Below are positions 1 to 8,936 of a stretch of DNA of 64,000 bases, piece by piece. Position 1 is the first letter of the stretch. Every line of letters begins with the position of its first letter. Source of the stretch: Planctomycetota bacterium. GTDB lineage: Bacteria > Planctomycetota > UBA1135. A model generated the notes under the pieces. It had not been told where the DNA came from and made no database searches. It was given only the letters and a program-made list of their open reading frames with translations. A program made the translations under genes and the position numbers. The stretch is taken from assembly GCA_008501825.1 (NCBI GenBank), contig QQUA01000023.1, forward strand, positions 1 to 64,000, given 5' to 3'.

Positions 1-353
1 AAACTGGGAAACCCGATTTGTTCCATTACGGGCTTGGAGGCAGCGTACCGGTTCCAAAAGATTGGCAGATCCACTTTCGATTCGCTGAGCAGCAGAATAC
101 TCCGGTGATTGTTTCCGTTCCGTTGGACACTGCGCCCAAAATAGGCGGAGTTGATTTTAAATCTCAACAAGATGTTGACAGTAATAGCAGTTCTTTGAGT
201 CTATTGAAAAACTCAACTTTTGTTAATGATTGGTTCTACGACTCAGGTGGAAAGAGGCTCTACGTGAAAATGAGGTCCTTCTTGGATGTCAACTCAGGTC
301 ACCAAATGTCGTGGGATGGAACGGAAGAAATCGTAACCATCGAGGCTCAATAG
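1..353 (+). CDS. C-terminal part of an unknown protein (5' end outside window)
   Basis: The reading frame is open from the first bases of the window (frame beginning at base 3) to a TAG at 351-353, giving about 116 C-terminal residues. A TTG at 18 is in frame but there is no reason to take it as the start, because the frame continues upstream. The visible part is rich in aromatic, Gly and Val residues with short beta-type patterns (for example GGKRLYVKM) and ends in EEIVTIEAQ; it contains no membrane segment or catalytic motif I recognise. It lies just upstream of a secreted FG-GAP protein, with 47 bases between them, so it may be the first gene of a two-gene unit encoding surface proteins. 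Base composition is more AT-rich than the rest of the window. Function unknown; a secreted beta-rich protein is the most I would infer. Confidence 0.6.
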   Translation, partial: TGKPDLFHYGLGGSVPVPKDWQIHFRFAEQQNTPVIVSVPLDTAPKIGGVDFKSQQDVDSNSSSLSLLKNSTFVNDWFYDSGGKRLYVKMRSFLDVNSGHQMSWDGTEEIVTIEAQ

Positions 354-400
354 AACACAGAGATGAAGCATCCTCTCCTTGGGAAAAGGGGAGGATGCTC

Positions 401-2074
401 ATGCAAAAAAAAAGAGAGAAAACCATGTTCATGCCCTTCCTTTTTCTACTTTTCCAAATTCCCGGCGGTGTTTGGAATCCAGGGATACTCGTGGAAGAGC
501 CTCACCCATCCCCGGGTTTCGGTGTGAGTCATGCTTCCGGTGGCGATGTTGACTTGGATGGAACCCCAGACATCCTTGTTGGAGATAGATTGGAGGTCAT
601 CAATGGAAATATCAATCAGGGTGCCGTATATCTTTTCTCCGGTTGGTCCGGAGATTTGCTCTTTCGAATCGAAGGTGAACATCAAAGCGAAAGATTTGGA
701 GCATCTGTTGCCTTTATAAATGATATTGATGGTGATGGGGCCTCGGATTTCCTGGTTGGCTCCAAGGGAGATTATTCCACTAAGCCCAGCCGAGTCTCCG
801 TTTACTCGGGTGCCACCGGGAATGAGATTTATAGGCTATCTGGTCGAGGGCTCAAAGACGAGTTTGGAGCTCATTTGGACCGAGTCGGCGATGTAAATGG
901 GGATGCCATAGATGACTTCATTGTCGGAGCCCATCAGGCTACTCCGTACTTAAACACCGAAGCAGGAGAGGTCGGCGTATTTTCGGGTTTAGACGGTTCC
1001 TTGATCTACCATTATGAAGGCGGGTATCCATACGAGACCCTAGGACGACAAGTCGGTGGCCTGGGCGACGTCAACGGCGATGGAGTTCCTGATTTTGCAG
1101 CCATGGATTTGGCCTCCGGGTCCCGTGGAGCCGTCAACGTGGCTTCCGGCGCTACAGGAGAAATCCTTTATCGCATCGAAGGAACGGTCCACGGGGAAAT
1201 GTTTGGCTCCATGCTGGAAGAAGTTGGAGATACCAACATAGATGGTTGCAGTGACATTCTTGTTGGTGCGCCTTGGTATCCTGTGGGGCAGGAACATCCC
1301 GGAGCCGCTTACTTGATTTCCGGGCTGGATGGCTCCATTATTCACCTTGTAATCGGAGACTGTGAGATCAATAGTTTTTTGGGAGAACGTGGTACCGGAA
1401 TCAAGGATTTGGATGGTGATGGACTTCGGGATTTCGCTATTGGGGATACTTCCGCTGATGTGAATCAAGTCCGGAATACTGGTGCAGTCTATTTTTACTC
1501 CAGCCGAGACGGAGCTTTGATCCACCAAATGGCGGGCCAGCAATCAGAAGGCATGGGATGGTCAATCTCAGCCCCACCCCCCGGACGAACCGACTTTCCC
1601 TGGGACGTATTGATCTATACCCGCCCTCCGGATCTACCGCCGGGTGACCCCAATCCCGGAGCCATCGGTGCATTCAGTTTTGACCCCTTCTTGCAAATTT
1701 CACCAAATCGAATCTCCGCTGCCGAAGGTGGAGCGGTGGTTTTCCAACACGACTTTCCTGATTCGCAGGCCGGCTTAGAATACCGCCTGCTCATGTCCAC
1801 CGCGGAACGAGGAGTCACCACCTACAGCGGTCTGGACCTGCCACTGGCTCCCAGTTGGCAACTTAAAGAATTCGCTTACGGGCAACCAGCCGGCTTCACC
1901 GATCGCACCGGCTTCCTGGATTCCCAAGGCCGGGCCAAAACCACCCTAGGCTTGCTTCCCGGTACCGCCCTGCCAGTGGTCGGCTACAGCTTCACCTTCG
2001 CCTCCGTCACCTTGGACCTCAACGGCCAACCGTCTCTCTCCTCCGCCCCGGTGTACCTGACCATCGATCCTTGA
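401..2074 (+). CDS. Secreted FG-GAP repeat (integrin-alpha-like propeller) protein
   Basis: Predicted secreted protein of 557 residues. I chose ATG 401 because GGGGAGG lies six bases upstream and the N-terminus reads as a signal peptide (MQKKREKTMFMPFLFLLFQI); an ATG at 395 and others further upstream lack good spacing or have no signal peptide. At least six Ca-binding FG-GAP blades are visible, each with a D-x-D/N-x-D-G-x-x-D-[FI]-[LIA]-V-G core (DVDLDGTPDILVG, DIDGDGASDFLVG, DVNGDAIDDFIVG, DVNGDGVPDF, DTNIDGCSDILVG, DLDGDGLRDFAIG). FG-GAP repeats fold as beta-propellers for adhesion or ligand binding. The last ~130 residues are a separate beta-rich module resembling the C-terminus of the 8937-10535 protein. 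The propeller part is noticeably AT-rich while the C-terminal module is GC-rich like the rest of the window. Target ligand unknown. Confidence 0.85.
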   Translation: MQKKREKTMFMPFLFLLFQIPGGVWNPGILVEEPHPSPGFGVSHASGGDVDLDGTPDILVGDRLEVINGNINQGAVYLFSGWSGDLLFRIEGEHQSERFGASVAFINDIDGDGASDFLVGSKGDYSTKPSRVSVYSGATGNEIYRLSGRGLKDEFGAHLDRVGDVNGDAIDDFIVGAHQATPYLNTEAGEVGVFSGLDGSLIYHYEGGYPYETLGRQVGGLGDVNGDGVPDFAAMDLASGSRGAVNVASGATGEILYRIEGTVHGEMFGSMLEEVGDTNIDGCSDILVGAPWYPVGQEHPGAAYLISGLDGSIIHLVIGDCEINSFLGERGTGIKDLDGDGLRDFAIGDTSADVNQVRNTGAVYFYSSRDGALIHQMAGQQSEGMGWSISAPPPGRTDFPWDVLIYTRPPDLPPGDPNPGAIGAFSFDPFLQISPNRISAAEGGAVVFQHDFPDSQAGLEYRLLMSTAERGVTTYSGLDLPLAPSWQLKEFAYGQPAGFTDRTGFLDSQGRAKTTLGLLPGTALPVVGYSFTFASVTLDLNGQPSLSSAPVYLTIDP

Positions 2075-2142
2075 GAAAAAAATCCCCCCAACCGCTGCCC
2101 GCAGTCGAGGGGTAGAAGGTAGTCGTTTCGAAGATCGGCTGT

Positions 2143-4380
2143 TTAGACCGCCGGGGAGCGACGGCGGCGCAAGAAAGTGAAGAAACAGAACAAGGCTGCC
2201 AAGGCGGGAAAATCGCCGAAACCTTGGGACGGCGCCCCTAACACGCCGCCGCAGCCGCCACCGCCGCCGCCGGATTGAGCTTCGGCTTTGGCCGGCATGT
2301 AGCGGAAAGTGCCGCCGGCCAAAACCCCCTGGCCGGAGGCGGTGGTCAGCAGAACGCCAAAGTTGCCCGGGGCATGAGAAGGGGTAATCGCCTCGATTTG
2401 GCTGCTGGTCAACACCTGCAACGAACTGGCCTCTTTTCCTCCTTGGCCGGTGGCGGGATCGACACCGAAACTGACTTGGAAAGTGTCGCCGAGGTTTTGC
2501 CCGAACAACTGCACTTTCAAGCCGCCGCTTTCACTGCCGGAACCGGGAGTGAAGCCGGTCACCGTTGGATCGGCGTTATTGACAAACTCAAAGGCGTCGG
2601 AGACCACCACGTCGGGAGTTCCCGGATTGCGCAAGGTTAAATCCACGCTGCCACTGGCATGAGCGGTGGTGGTGACTCGAACCACCTTGGAAGACTGCCA
2701 GGTCACCGGCAAGGAAACGCCGCCCAACAAGACTTCCATGTCCTCGGCAAAGTCGGCGCCGTTGATCAGGATCAAAGTCCCGCCTTGCACCTGACCGGCA
2801 CCCGGAAACAAAGCATTAAAGGTCGGCACTCCGGCATAGGTATAGACGCTGTTTTGATGCACGGTTTGGCCGTCCGGATTGTGCACCGTTACCGAGACCG
2901 CGCCGGGATCGTGAGCCGGAGGCTCCACGCTTAGGGTAGAGCTGTCTTGGAATTGAACGTTGTCCGCTTCCACCCCATCGAACAAGACGAAGGCGCCGTC
3001 TTGAAAACCGCTGCCGCTCAAGGTGACGGTGTTGCCTCCCAACAGCGTTCCGACAGCTGGCGTGAGGGTGGACAAAGTCGGAGCTTCGGCAACGATTTCC
3101 ACCAAACCGACGGCGACGTCGAAAGCTCCGTCGTTCCGAGTTAACAACAAATCGTAACTTCCGGTAGGACATCCGACCGCCACGCTGAGATTCAGTTGCA
3201 CCCAACTGCGGCCGTTGCTCACGTTTTGCACCGTCAAATAAGGCGACAGGGTTTGTACGTCCATGCCTTCGTATTCACTCCCCCATAAAGTAAGAGTGGT
3301 CAAATCTCCAGGATTCAACAAAAACGGAGAACCGGTTCCATCTTCCATGTCGTGGTCGGCCGGCATTTGTTTAGCGCCGAGATTGCGGTCTTGGCCGGCA
3401 CTCAGGGAATAGGGCGTCGGGCCCGGAAAGCCGCCGTAGAAATCGGCGCCGAAAGCGGTATGAACCGGTTCGTTGCTGGTCAAATTGGCGTTACTCATCG
3501 CCCCTTCCAAGGGCGTGGCATAAACGTAGTAATCGCCGGCGGACAATCCGCGAACCCGCCAATCGCCGTCGCGATCGCTCAAGGCGGTCGCCACTAGAAT
3601 TCCACTGTTTACTTCGACCACGCCAATGACCCCGCCCTTTAAATCGGATCCGTCGGGGCGGCGGAGACTCCCCCGCAAGATGGCTTCATTGCCATTGGAA
3701 GCCAAGGCCACGGCACCGGATCGATCGTCGGGACTCAAGGAACGATGCAGCCATTGGCCGGGGCTGACGTAAGGCCACATCGAAGCGCACACCGCCGGAC
3801 TGTGATCCAATCCCATGAAGTGTCCAATTTCATGGGTGGCAACGTCCTGAACGTCGAAGCTGCCGGCGTGCCCGGTGGTCGACCAAGTCCAATCGCGGCC
3901 GTTGAAGATGATGTCGGCATCCAAAATGGTGCCGTTGGACGGGTTGTAAGCAATCGGCGTGATGGCCACGATCCCGGTTCCGATCGGGAAGTAACCGGTG
4001 TGATTGTTTTCATCGAACAACACCAAATGGCTGCTCGCACCGACGTTTTTCGAGGTGGTATTGCTTTTTCGTTGAAAGCGAATGCGACTGGCACTCACCG
4101 ATTCCCAAGAACGAAAGGCCTGCACCACGGCGGCTTCCTCGGAAGCATCGCTAATGTCGTCGGAACCGCTGCTGTTCCACTGCCAAGTCAGCTCGTTGTC
4201 CGGCCACTTCAACTTTTTCCCGTTGAGAATGATGCGGACGTAACCACCGGCGAAACCGGCACTGAGGAACACAGCCAAACCCAAGACGCCAAGGCGCCAG
4301 AGCCGGCGGCGGTGGCCCCGATCAGCGGCCTTGGCGGCCCACCTCCTCGAGGATTTCCGAAAGGAACTGATGATAGTCAT
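2143..4380 (-). CDS. Secreted matrixin-type (M10) zinc metalloprotease with TIG domains and C-terminal membrane tail
   Basis: 745 residues. The N-terminus has a basic stretch (RRRLWRL, near residue 25) followed by a hydrophobic signal segment. The catalytic zinc motif is intact: H183-E-I-G-H187-F-M-G-L-D-H193, followed by a Met-turn around CASMWP (residues 198-203), typical of matrixins. After a carboxypeptidase-regulatory-like segment there are three IPT/TIG immunoglobulin-like domains (about residues 430-715). The extreme C-terminus has a Gly-rich run with Cys, a hydrophobic helix and RRRR, the layout of CTERM-type sorting signals (compare GlyGly-CTERM and MYXO-CTERM), so the protein is probably tethered at the surface. 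The start at 4380 overlaps the 3' end of the upstream gene by 59 bases; a later start just before the hydrophobic segment is possible. Inferred role: extracellular protein degradation. Confidence 0.88.
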   Translation of the reverse strand: MTIISSFRKSSRRWAAKAADRGHRRRLWRLGVLGLAVFLSAGFAGGYVRIILNGKKLKWPDNELTWQWNSSGSDDISDASEEAAVVQAFRSWESVSASRIRFQRKSNTTSKNVGASSHLVLFDENNHTGYFPIGTGIVAITPIAYNPSNGTILDADIIFNGRDWTWSTTGHAGSFDVQDVATHEIGHFMGLDHSPAVCASMWPYVSPGQWLHRSLSPDDRSGAVALASNGNEAILRGSLRRPDGSDLKGGVIGVVEVNSGILVATALSDRDGDWRVRGLSAGDYYVYATPLEGAMSNANLTSNEPVHTAFGADFYGGFPGPTPYSLSAGQDRNLGAKQMPADHDMEDGTGSPFLLNPGDLTTLTLWGSEYEGMDVQTLSPYLTVQNVSNGRSWVQLNLSVAVGCPTGSYDLLLTRNDGAFDVAVGLVEIVAEAPTLSTLTPAVGTLLGGNTVTLSGSGFQDGAFVLFDGVEADNVQFQDSSTLSVEPPAHDPGAVSVTVHNPDGQTVHQNSVYTYAGVPTFNALFPGAGQVQGGTLILINGADFAEDMEVLLGGVSLPVTWQSSKVVRVTTTAHASGSVDLTLRNPGTPDVVVSDAFEFVNNADPTVTGFTPGSGSESGGLKVQLFGQNLGDTFQVSFGVDPATGQGGKEASSLQVLTSSQIEAITPSHAPGNFGVLLTTASGQGVLAGGTFRYMPAKAEAQSGGGGGGCGGVLGAPSQGFGDFPALAALFCFFTFLRRRRSPAV

Positions 4381-4867
4381 GGTTCTCCGAAACGGCTTTT
4401 CCGTGAGCGTGCGCCCCCCTTCGAAACACTCGCGTTCCGCGGCTGTCGGCGTGCACTTGGAAGACCCCGGCCGACAAACCGACCGGCAAGCGCCAACGCT
4501 TGCTCTTCCCTTCCCGGGTCAGAAAGAGGAGGATCCGATCTCCTCGTTGCCAAGTCGGTAGACCGGGGACGTAAAGTCCGCGACCGGCGACTTCTCCACC
4601 CGGCATGCGCACTTCCTGAAAGGAAGGCACCGCCCCCTTCAAAGGGGTCAAGGTGGCGAACTGGTAACGAGTTTCCAAGCTGCCGTCAGGGAGCAAGGCG
4701 CAAGTCTTATCGAGGACTTCCACCTCGCAAACCCGTTCCGCTTCGGCCACCAAGGCCGACAAATCCAGTTCCTGGGCAGAAGAACTGGCCAGTACGCCGG
4801 CGTGAGCCAGGCTGAGAGCTCCGGCGACCAGAACGAGTACCACTGAGGAGCGGCGCATCCCTCCCAT
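4322..4867 (-). CDS. Secreted protein of unknown function, partner of the matrixin
   Basis: 181 residues from ATG 4867, chosen because the product then opens with a clean signal peptide (MGGMRRSSVVLVLVAGALSLAHAG). The same frame runs upstream to 5005 but that part overlaps a terminator hairpin and is unlikely to be coding; an ATG three codons later is also possible. The mature part has alternating beta-type patterns, a probable conserved pair of basic/acidic segments and a His-rich spot near the C-terminus (RRGAHAHGKAVSENHDYHQFL). The 3' end overlaps the start of the matrixin gene, so the two are very likely translationally coupled; a chaperone, inhibitor or substrate-delivery role for the protease is an inference from this arrangement only. 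I do not recognise a named family with certainty. Confidence 0.65.
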   Translation of the reverse strand: MGGMRRSSVVLVLVAGALSLAHAGVLASSSAQELDLSALVAEAERVCEVEVLDKTCALLPDGSLETRYQFATLTPLKGAVPSFQEVRMPGGEVAGRGLYVPGLPTWQRGDRILLFLTREGKSKRWRLPVGLSAGVFQVHADSRGTRVFRRGAHAHGKAVSENHDYHQFLSEILEEVGRQGR

Positions 4868-4973
4868 AACGGACGGCTTCCCCTGGGGCAAAACCGGCAT
4901 TGCCGGCCTTCTTTTCAGATAACAGAAAATAAATTCTTCAGGAAAGCGCGGCCGTGCCGAAGGGACACGCAAA

Positions 4974-5004
4974 TGAAGCCTGCCGGGCAGGGCGGCAGGC
5001 TTCA
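4974..5004 (-). terminator. Rho-independent terminator after the PDZ-thioredoxin gene
   Basis: Perfect 11-bp inverted repeat TGAAGCCTGCC / GGCAGGCTTCA with a 9-base loop. Read on the minus strand it is followed by TTTGCG and lies 84 bases past the stop of the 5088-6572 gene. The T-run is short, so efficiency is uncertain, but the stem is strong. Confidence 0.65.
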
Positions 5005-5087
5005 CAAACGAATGGCTTCAACCGGAAGAAAGCTGAGGCTCTACTGGCTTGGCCGAAGCTCGAAAGCCGGCCAAGCAAAGCCGGAGC

Positions 5088-6572
5088 TTAGCGGCCTCCC
5101 TCTTCCCGAATCCGCTTCAACTCTTCTTTCAAAGCGGCGATCTCCGCTTCCACTTCGGCAATGCGAGCCCGAAGCGCAGCGCGCCGGGCTTCCATTTCCG
5201 CTTGACGGACGGCGGCTTCCGCTTGGGCCTTGGCGACCGGAGCGGCAGGCCCCACGGCCCGCTTGGCGCCATGGGTGGAGGCGGCTTTCTTCAAGCTGGC
5301 CACGGTGGTTTCCACTCCGCCGTAACCGACGAAGGATTCCAATTCTTTGCCGTCGGCCGACAGGATGCGAACGTCGGGAATGCCGCGAACGCCGAATTTC
5401 TCCGCCAGCTTGGTGTGCTCGTCGACGTCGATCTGCACCGCTTCGAACTGGCCCACCACTTCATTGAATTTGGCGTTGTGCAGGACTTCCCGGCCGAGAC
5501 GCTTGCACGGGCCGCACCAATCGGCGTAGAAGTCAACCAAGACCGGCTTGCCGGACTTCTTGGCGCTGGCCATGGCGGCCTCCAAAGAATCGTGCCAAAC
5601 CGCTTCGTGACTGTAACCATGGGTCACGTCTTCGAACACCGCTTCTTCGAGAACCGGCTCTTCGATGACTTCCGCTTCGGCGACTTCGATTTCAAACAGC
5701 TCTTCGGGCTCAGGCTCAGGGACGTCTTCCACCACGATGTGGCCAAGGTCGTCGCTGAATTCCACCGAAACCCGTTCGCCGAATTGTTCCCGCAGCTTGG
5801 CAACCAACTTCTTGCGTTCAGACTCCGGAATGTCCTCGGGGAACACGAACTGCACCGAGGTGTCGCCGGCAGCCGAATCGACGCCAATGCCTTCCAAGCT
5901 CTCGGTGATTTGCTCGACGTTCAAAGACGGCGCTTCGTGCTTTTCTTTGATCAAGGCGGGCAAGGGTTCGACTTCGGCCGGACGAACGCCCAATACGCCC
6001 TTCATGTTCTTGACCTGGCCTTCGCGGCGGACGGTCAGCTCGACGATCTGTCCCGGAGCCCGGGTGCTGAGCACTTGACCCAAGGCGGCGATGTTGCGGG
6101 TCTTCTCCCCGTCCACTGCCAGCAGGACGTCCCCGCCTTTCAAGCCCATCACCTCCGCCGGGGTGTGGTCGTGGACTTCCACCACTTCAACCCCGTTGTT
6201 TTCGCCGTCCTGGATCGAGACGCCCATGAAGCCGCCGCCTTCCTTGGCGGTGTTCGGCTGGCGCCTGCCCATAAAGCCGTCGATGCGCATCGCCCGGTCG
6301 CCGCGGGCGACCAGAAGGTTCAGATACTCGCCGGGCTTCCTACTGCCCAAGGCTTCGCCAAGGTTGTCCATGGAGACCTTGGTGCCGTTCACTTGCAGCA
6401 AAACGTCGCCGGCCTTCAATCCCATGAGGGCGGCGGATGTGCCTTCGTTGACGTTGACGATGGCAACGCCTTGGTTGTCTCCGGCGGTCAGTTCGACGCC
6501 GAGCAACCCGCTTTGGGCGGCCAGGGGGGAGGCGGTCAGGGTCAAGGCCGCCAGAAGATGGGTGAATTTCAT
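5088..6572 (-). CDS. Secreted PDZ-PDZ-thioredoxin fusion with C-terminal coiled coil
   Basis: 494 residues with signal peptide (MKFTHLLAALTLTASPLAAQ) and a GGAGA Shine-Dalgarno before ATG 6572. Two PDZ domains follow at roughly 21-105 and 113-205, each with the GLxxGDVLLxVxG core. A central acidic linker (about 215-320, including a run of Glu/Pro residues) leads to a thioredoxin domain with the full active site W352-C353-G-P-C356-K in the context FYADWCGPC. The final ~55 residues are an Ala/Glu/Arg-rich coiled coil. PDZ domains usually bind protein C-termini, so the thioredoxin is probably directed to particular envelope clients or to an assembly. Function inferred: periplasmic thiol-disulfide exchange. 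No partner protease domain is present, which separates it from DegP/HtrA. Confidence 0.85.
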   Translation of the reverse strand: MKFTHLLAALTLTASPLAAQSGLLGVELTAGDNQGVAIVNVNEGTSAALMGLKAGDVLLQVNGTKVSMDNLGEALGSRKPGEYLNLLVARGDRAMRIDGFMGRRQPNTAKEGGGFMGVSIQDGENNGVEVVEVHDHTPAEVMGLKGGDVLLAVDGEKTRNIAALGQVLSTRAPGQIVELTVRREGQVKNMKGVLGVRPAEVEPLPALIKEKHEAPSLNVEQITESLEGIGVDSAAGDTSVQFVFPEDIPESERKKLVAKLREQFGERVSVEFSDDLGHIVVEDVPEPEPEELFEIEVAEAEVIEEPVLEEAVFEDVTHGYSHEAVWHDSLEAAMASAKKSGKPVLVDFYADWCGPCKRLGREVLHNAKFNEVVGQFEAVQIDVDEHTKLAEKFGVRGIPDVRILSADGKELESFVGYGGVETTVASLKKAASTHGAKRAVGPAAPVAKAQAEAAVRQAEMEARRAALRARIAEVEAEIAALKEELKRIREEGGR

Positions 6573-6586
6573 TGGTTTCGCTTCTC

Positions 6587-7795
6587 CTACCCGTCAGGGG
6601 TCGCAGTACTCTGCGCTTTGTCTACGAAGATTCCCGGGATCTGTTGAAGGAGTTCGGGTCGGGCTTTTTCCGGCCAACGACCGTCGTACAGGGCACGGCA
6701 TGGATCTTGGGCCCCCCAGGGCTGTCCGGGGAGGCCGGCTTCGCCGAAATTGGCCGATTCCTCCGCCGCTCGGCGAAGGAAAGCCAGCAAGTCCAATCGA
6801 TCTTGGACGCTCATGAGTTCGGCGAAAACGTGGGTCATGCGCGAATCCGCCACCGGATCGATGGCGGCAATGGATTCGCGGTCGATCCAGATGAAGTCGG
6901 GACCGGCCGGCGAGGCTTCCATGATCAAAGCGCCAGGGTCTCCCTCGGCCAGCAGCAATCCGATAATCAGGCGCTCGCCCTCGGTTTCCAACATCACGTC
7001 CCAAAACCCGCCGGTCCTTTGAGAATTCGGCCGCAAGATTGATTCCAGGACCTGTTTCGGAGTGCTGTACAGGGCTTGGCGACTGAGTTCCGGACCGACC
7101 AAACTGCCCTTTTCCCAAAATTCCTGGTGAAAACGCTCCTTCAAACTGGGTAAGCGCACCAGATGGCAACCGGAACAAGCGGCGTCGTCCGGCCGGAAGA
7201 ACAGCCGCTCCCCTTCCTCCGGATCTCCTTCGGGAATCAGATCCCAAGGGTTGGCTCCCGGTTCAGGCAAGGCTGGGATCGGCCGTAGCGGTTCTTCGCC
7301 GGCGGCAGGATTGAGATAAGCCAGCAAATCGGCCAGATCTTGTTCCTTCAAACGGGTCAAAGGACCGTGGGCCGGCGGCATGGAATCCTCAAATTCGGGG
7401 GTCAGATAGGCTCCCGGCTCCACCAAGCTTTCCAGCAAATAGGCATCGCCGGGGACGACTTCCCCATAGTCGGCGGGTTTGGGTCGCTCGGACAGGCGCT
7501 CGGCCAAGGACGGCCCGCTCTTCCAATGGGGATCGAAAGACGGTCCGCGCATGAAACTGCCTTCGCCCTGATGGCGATGGCATTCCAAGCATCGGCCCTG
7601 CTCCCGAAACACCTCCCGGCCCCGTTGTCGGTCGCCCCGGAGCTTGAGCCCGGCCGCCTTGGTGTTGGCTTGAGAATTGCCTTGGGAATTGGCCTGGGAA
7701 TTGGAAAGGGCGGCTTCGTCCGAACCCCAGGCCGTCAAAGCCAGGGGAGCCGCCAACAGGAAACCGGCTAAAACCGGCTGCACCCGAGGGTTCAT
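6587..7795 (-). CDS. Secreted dihaem cytochrome c with planctomycete-type haem-binding domain
   Basis: 402 residues from ATG 7795, where a signal peptide begins (MNPRVQPVLAGFLLAAPLAL); the frame extends further upstream into the neighbouring gene but without a signal. Two haem c motifs are visible: C69-L-E-C-H73 and C207-S-G-C-H211. The region after the second haem (GPELSRQ.., LESILRPNSQ.., then LDLLAFLRRA) matches the layout of the 'putative haem-binding domain' found mainly in planctomycetes and verrucomicrobia. It follows the quinone-reductase-like gene by 10 bases on the same strand, so the two are probably cotranscribed. It may shuttle electrons in the periplasm or act with a dehydrogenase; there is no catalytic domain. 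A short SQANSQGNSQAN low-complexity linker lies before the first haem. Confidence 0.85.
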   Translation of the reverse strand: MNPRVQPVLAGFLLAAPLALTAWGSDEAALSNSQANSQGNSQANTKAAGLKLRGDRQRGREVFREQGRCLECHRHQGEGSFMRGPSFDPHWKSGPSLAERLSERPKPADYGEVVPGDAYLLESLVEPGAYLTPEFEDSMPPAHGPLTRLKEQDLADLLAYLNPAAGEEPLRPIPALPEPGANPWDLIPEGDPEEGERLFFRPDDAACSGCHLVRLPSLKERFHQEFWEKGSLVGPELSRQALYSTPKQVLESILRPNSQRTGGFWDVMLETEGERLIIGLLLAEGDPGALIMEASPAGPDFIWIDRESIAAIDPVADSRMTHVFAELMSVQDRLDLLAFLRRAAEESANFGEAGLPGQPWGAQDPCRALYDGRWPEKARPELLQQIPGIFVDKAQSTATPDG

Positions 7796-7805
7796 GGCGC
7801 CGAGT

Positions 7806-8831
7806 CTACCCGGCAGAATCGGGAACCAGGACGACCTTCCCCAAGTTCTCCCGATCGTGCAGGATGCGATGGGCTTCGGCGGCCTCGGAAAAGGGCACCG
7901 CGGCGTGCACCAGCGGCCGCAAGCCGCCCTGCTGCCAGAGCTGTTGCAGGCCATCGAGCCAAGTCCGGGCCCTTTCGCCTTGGTTCCAAAGCCGTCCCAT
8001 GTTCACCCCGAGGACGCCCAGGTTTTGGTTCATCAACCGAATCGGATTGAATGCCAGCCACGGCACCTGACTGAGATTCCGAACCGCGGTCCAGACCCGC
8101 CGGGTTCGGCCCTGGGCATTGCTGGAAAAGCCGTAGCAAATCAGACGGCCGCCGGGGCGGAGTAAGGAGAAAGACCGGCTCCAGGAAGGGCCGCCGACCG
8201 GATCGAGGATCAAATCGAAGCCGGGACTGTTTCGAAATACGTCCAAGGCCTCGGGATTGCGGGAATCGACCACCTCGCTGTAACCGAGTTGTTTCAGTTT
8301 TTCGTGCTTGGCCGGAGAAGCTACGCCGACGGCTTCAGCTCCCCGCCAGCGGATCAGATCAAGGGCCATGAGGCCGACGCCGCCGCCGCCGGAGTGGACC
8401 AGGACCCGGTCGCCTTCCCGAACTCGACCCATCACCTCCAGCATCATCCAAGCGGTCAGACCGGTGACCGGAATGGCGGCGGCCACGGTGGATTCCAGAC
8501 CGTCGGGAATGATGGCGGCCTGGATTTCAGCCACCGTCACTGCCGAGCTGTATCCGCCGAAGCGGGTCATGGCCATGACTCGTTGGCCGATGCGGGTGGT
8601 ATCCACCCCCTGGCCGACGGCATCGACAGTGCCGGCGACTTCGTAGCCGACCACCGCCGGCAACTTCGGAGCATCGGGATAGAGTCCCATGCGGGCCATC
8701 AAGTCGGCGAAGTTCACTCCCGCCGCCTCGACTCGAATGCGAAGTTCGCCGGGACCCGGTTCGGGGTCGGGGGCTTCCCGAACCTCCAACACTTCCGGGG
8801 GCCCGATTTTGGGAATCCAGATTTGTTCCAC
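7806..8831 (-). CDS. MDR-family NADPH:quinone reductase-like oxidoreductase
   Basis: About 341 residues. This is a zinc-independent medium-chain dehydrogenase/reductase of the quinone oxidoreductase type: N-terminal GroES-like domain (EAAGVNFADLMARMG, GYEVAGTVDAVG), then a Rossmann domain with the nucleotide-binding loop HSGGGGVGLMALDL. I placed the start at GTG 8831, which gives the usual family N-terminus (VEQIWIPKIGPPEVLEV); a TTG at 8903 would add 24 residues with no family counterpart. The family reduces quinones or enones with NADPH in the cytosol; the exact substrate cannot be told. It sits 10 bases upstream of the dihaem cytochrome gene, but the two products work in different compartments, so shared regulation rather than a complex is the likely meaning. 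Confidence 0.85.
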   Translation of the reverse strand: MEQIWIPKIGPPEVLEVREAPDPEPGPGELRIRVEAAGVNFADLMARMGLYPDAPKLPAVVGYEVAGTVDAVGQGVDTTRIGQRVMAMTRFGGYSSAVTVAEIQAAIIPDGLESTVAAAIPVTGLTAWMMLEVMGRVREGDRVLVHSGGGGVGLMALDLIRWRGAEAVGVASPAKHEKLKQLGYSEVVDSRNPEALDVFRNSPGFDLILDPVGGPSWSRSFSLLRPGGRLICYGFSSNAQGRTRRVWTAVRNLSQVPWLAFNPIRLMNQNLGVLGVNMGRLWNQGERARTWLDGLQQLWQQGGLRPLVHAAVPFSEAAEAHRILHDRENLGKVVLVPDSAG

Positions 8832-8936
8832 GTTGCGGTTATGCCAGAGCGCCCGGTTCCTGCCTAGAGGCGGAAACCGGGCGACGTCGAACCGGAAGGC
8901 CAAGATTGGCCTAACGCTTTTGGAATCTATTGGAGC

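Noticed and set aside
3745..4815. Plus-strand open frame of 356 codons
   Set aside because: Antisense to the matrixin and its partner, whose zinc motif and signal peptides prove the minus strand to be coding.
5049..6647. Long plus-strand open frame of 532 codons
   Set aside because: It lies opposite the PDZ-thioredoxin gene, and its translation is Phe/His/Gln-rich without domains, a normal by-product of GC-rich coding sequence.
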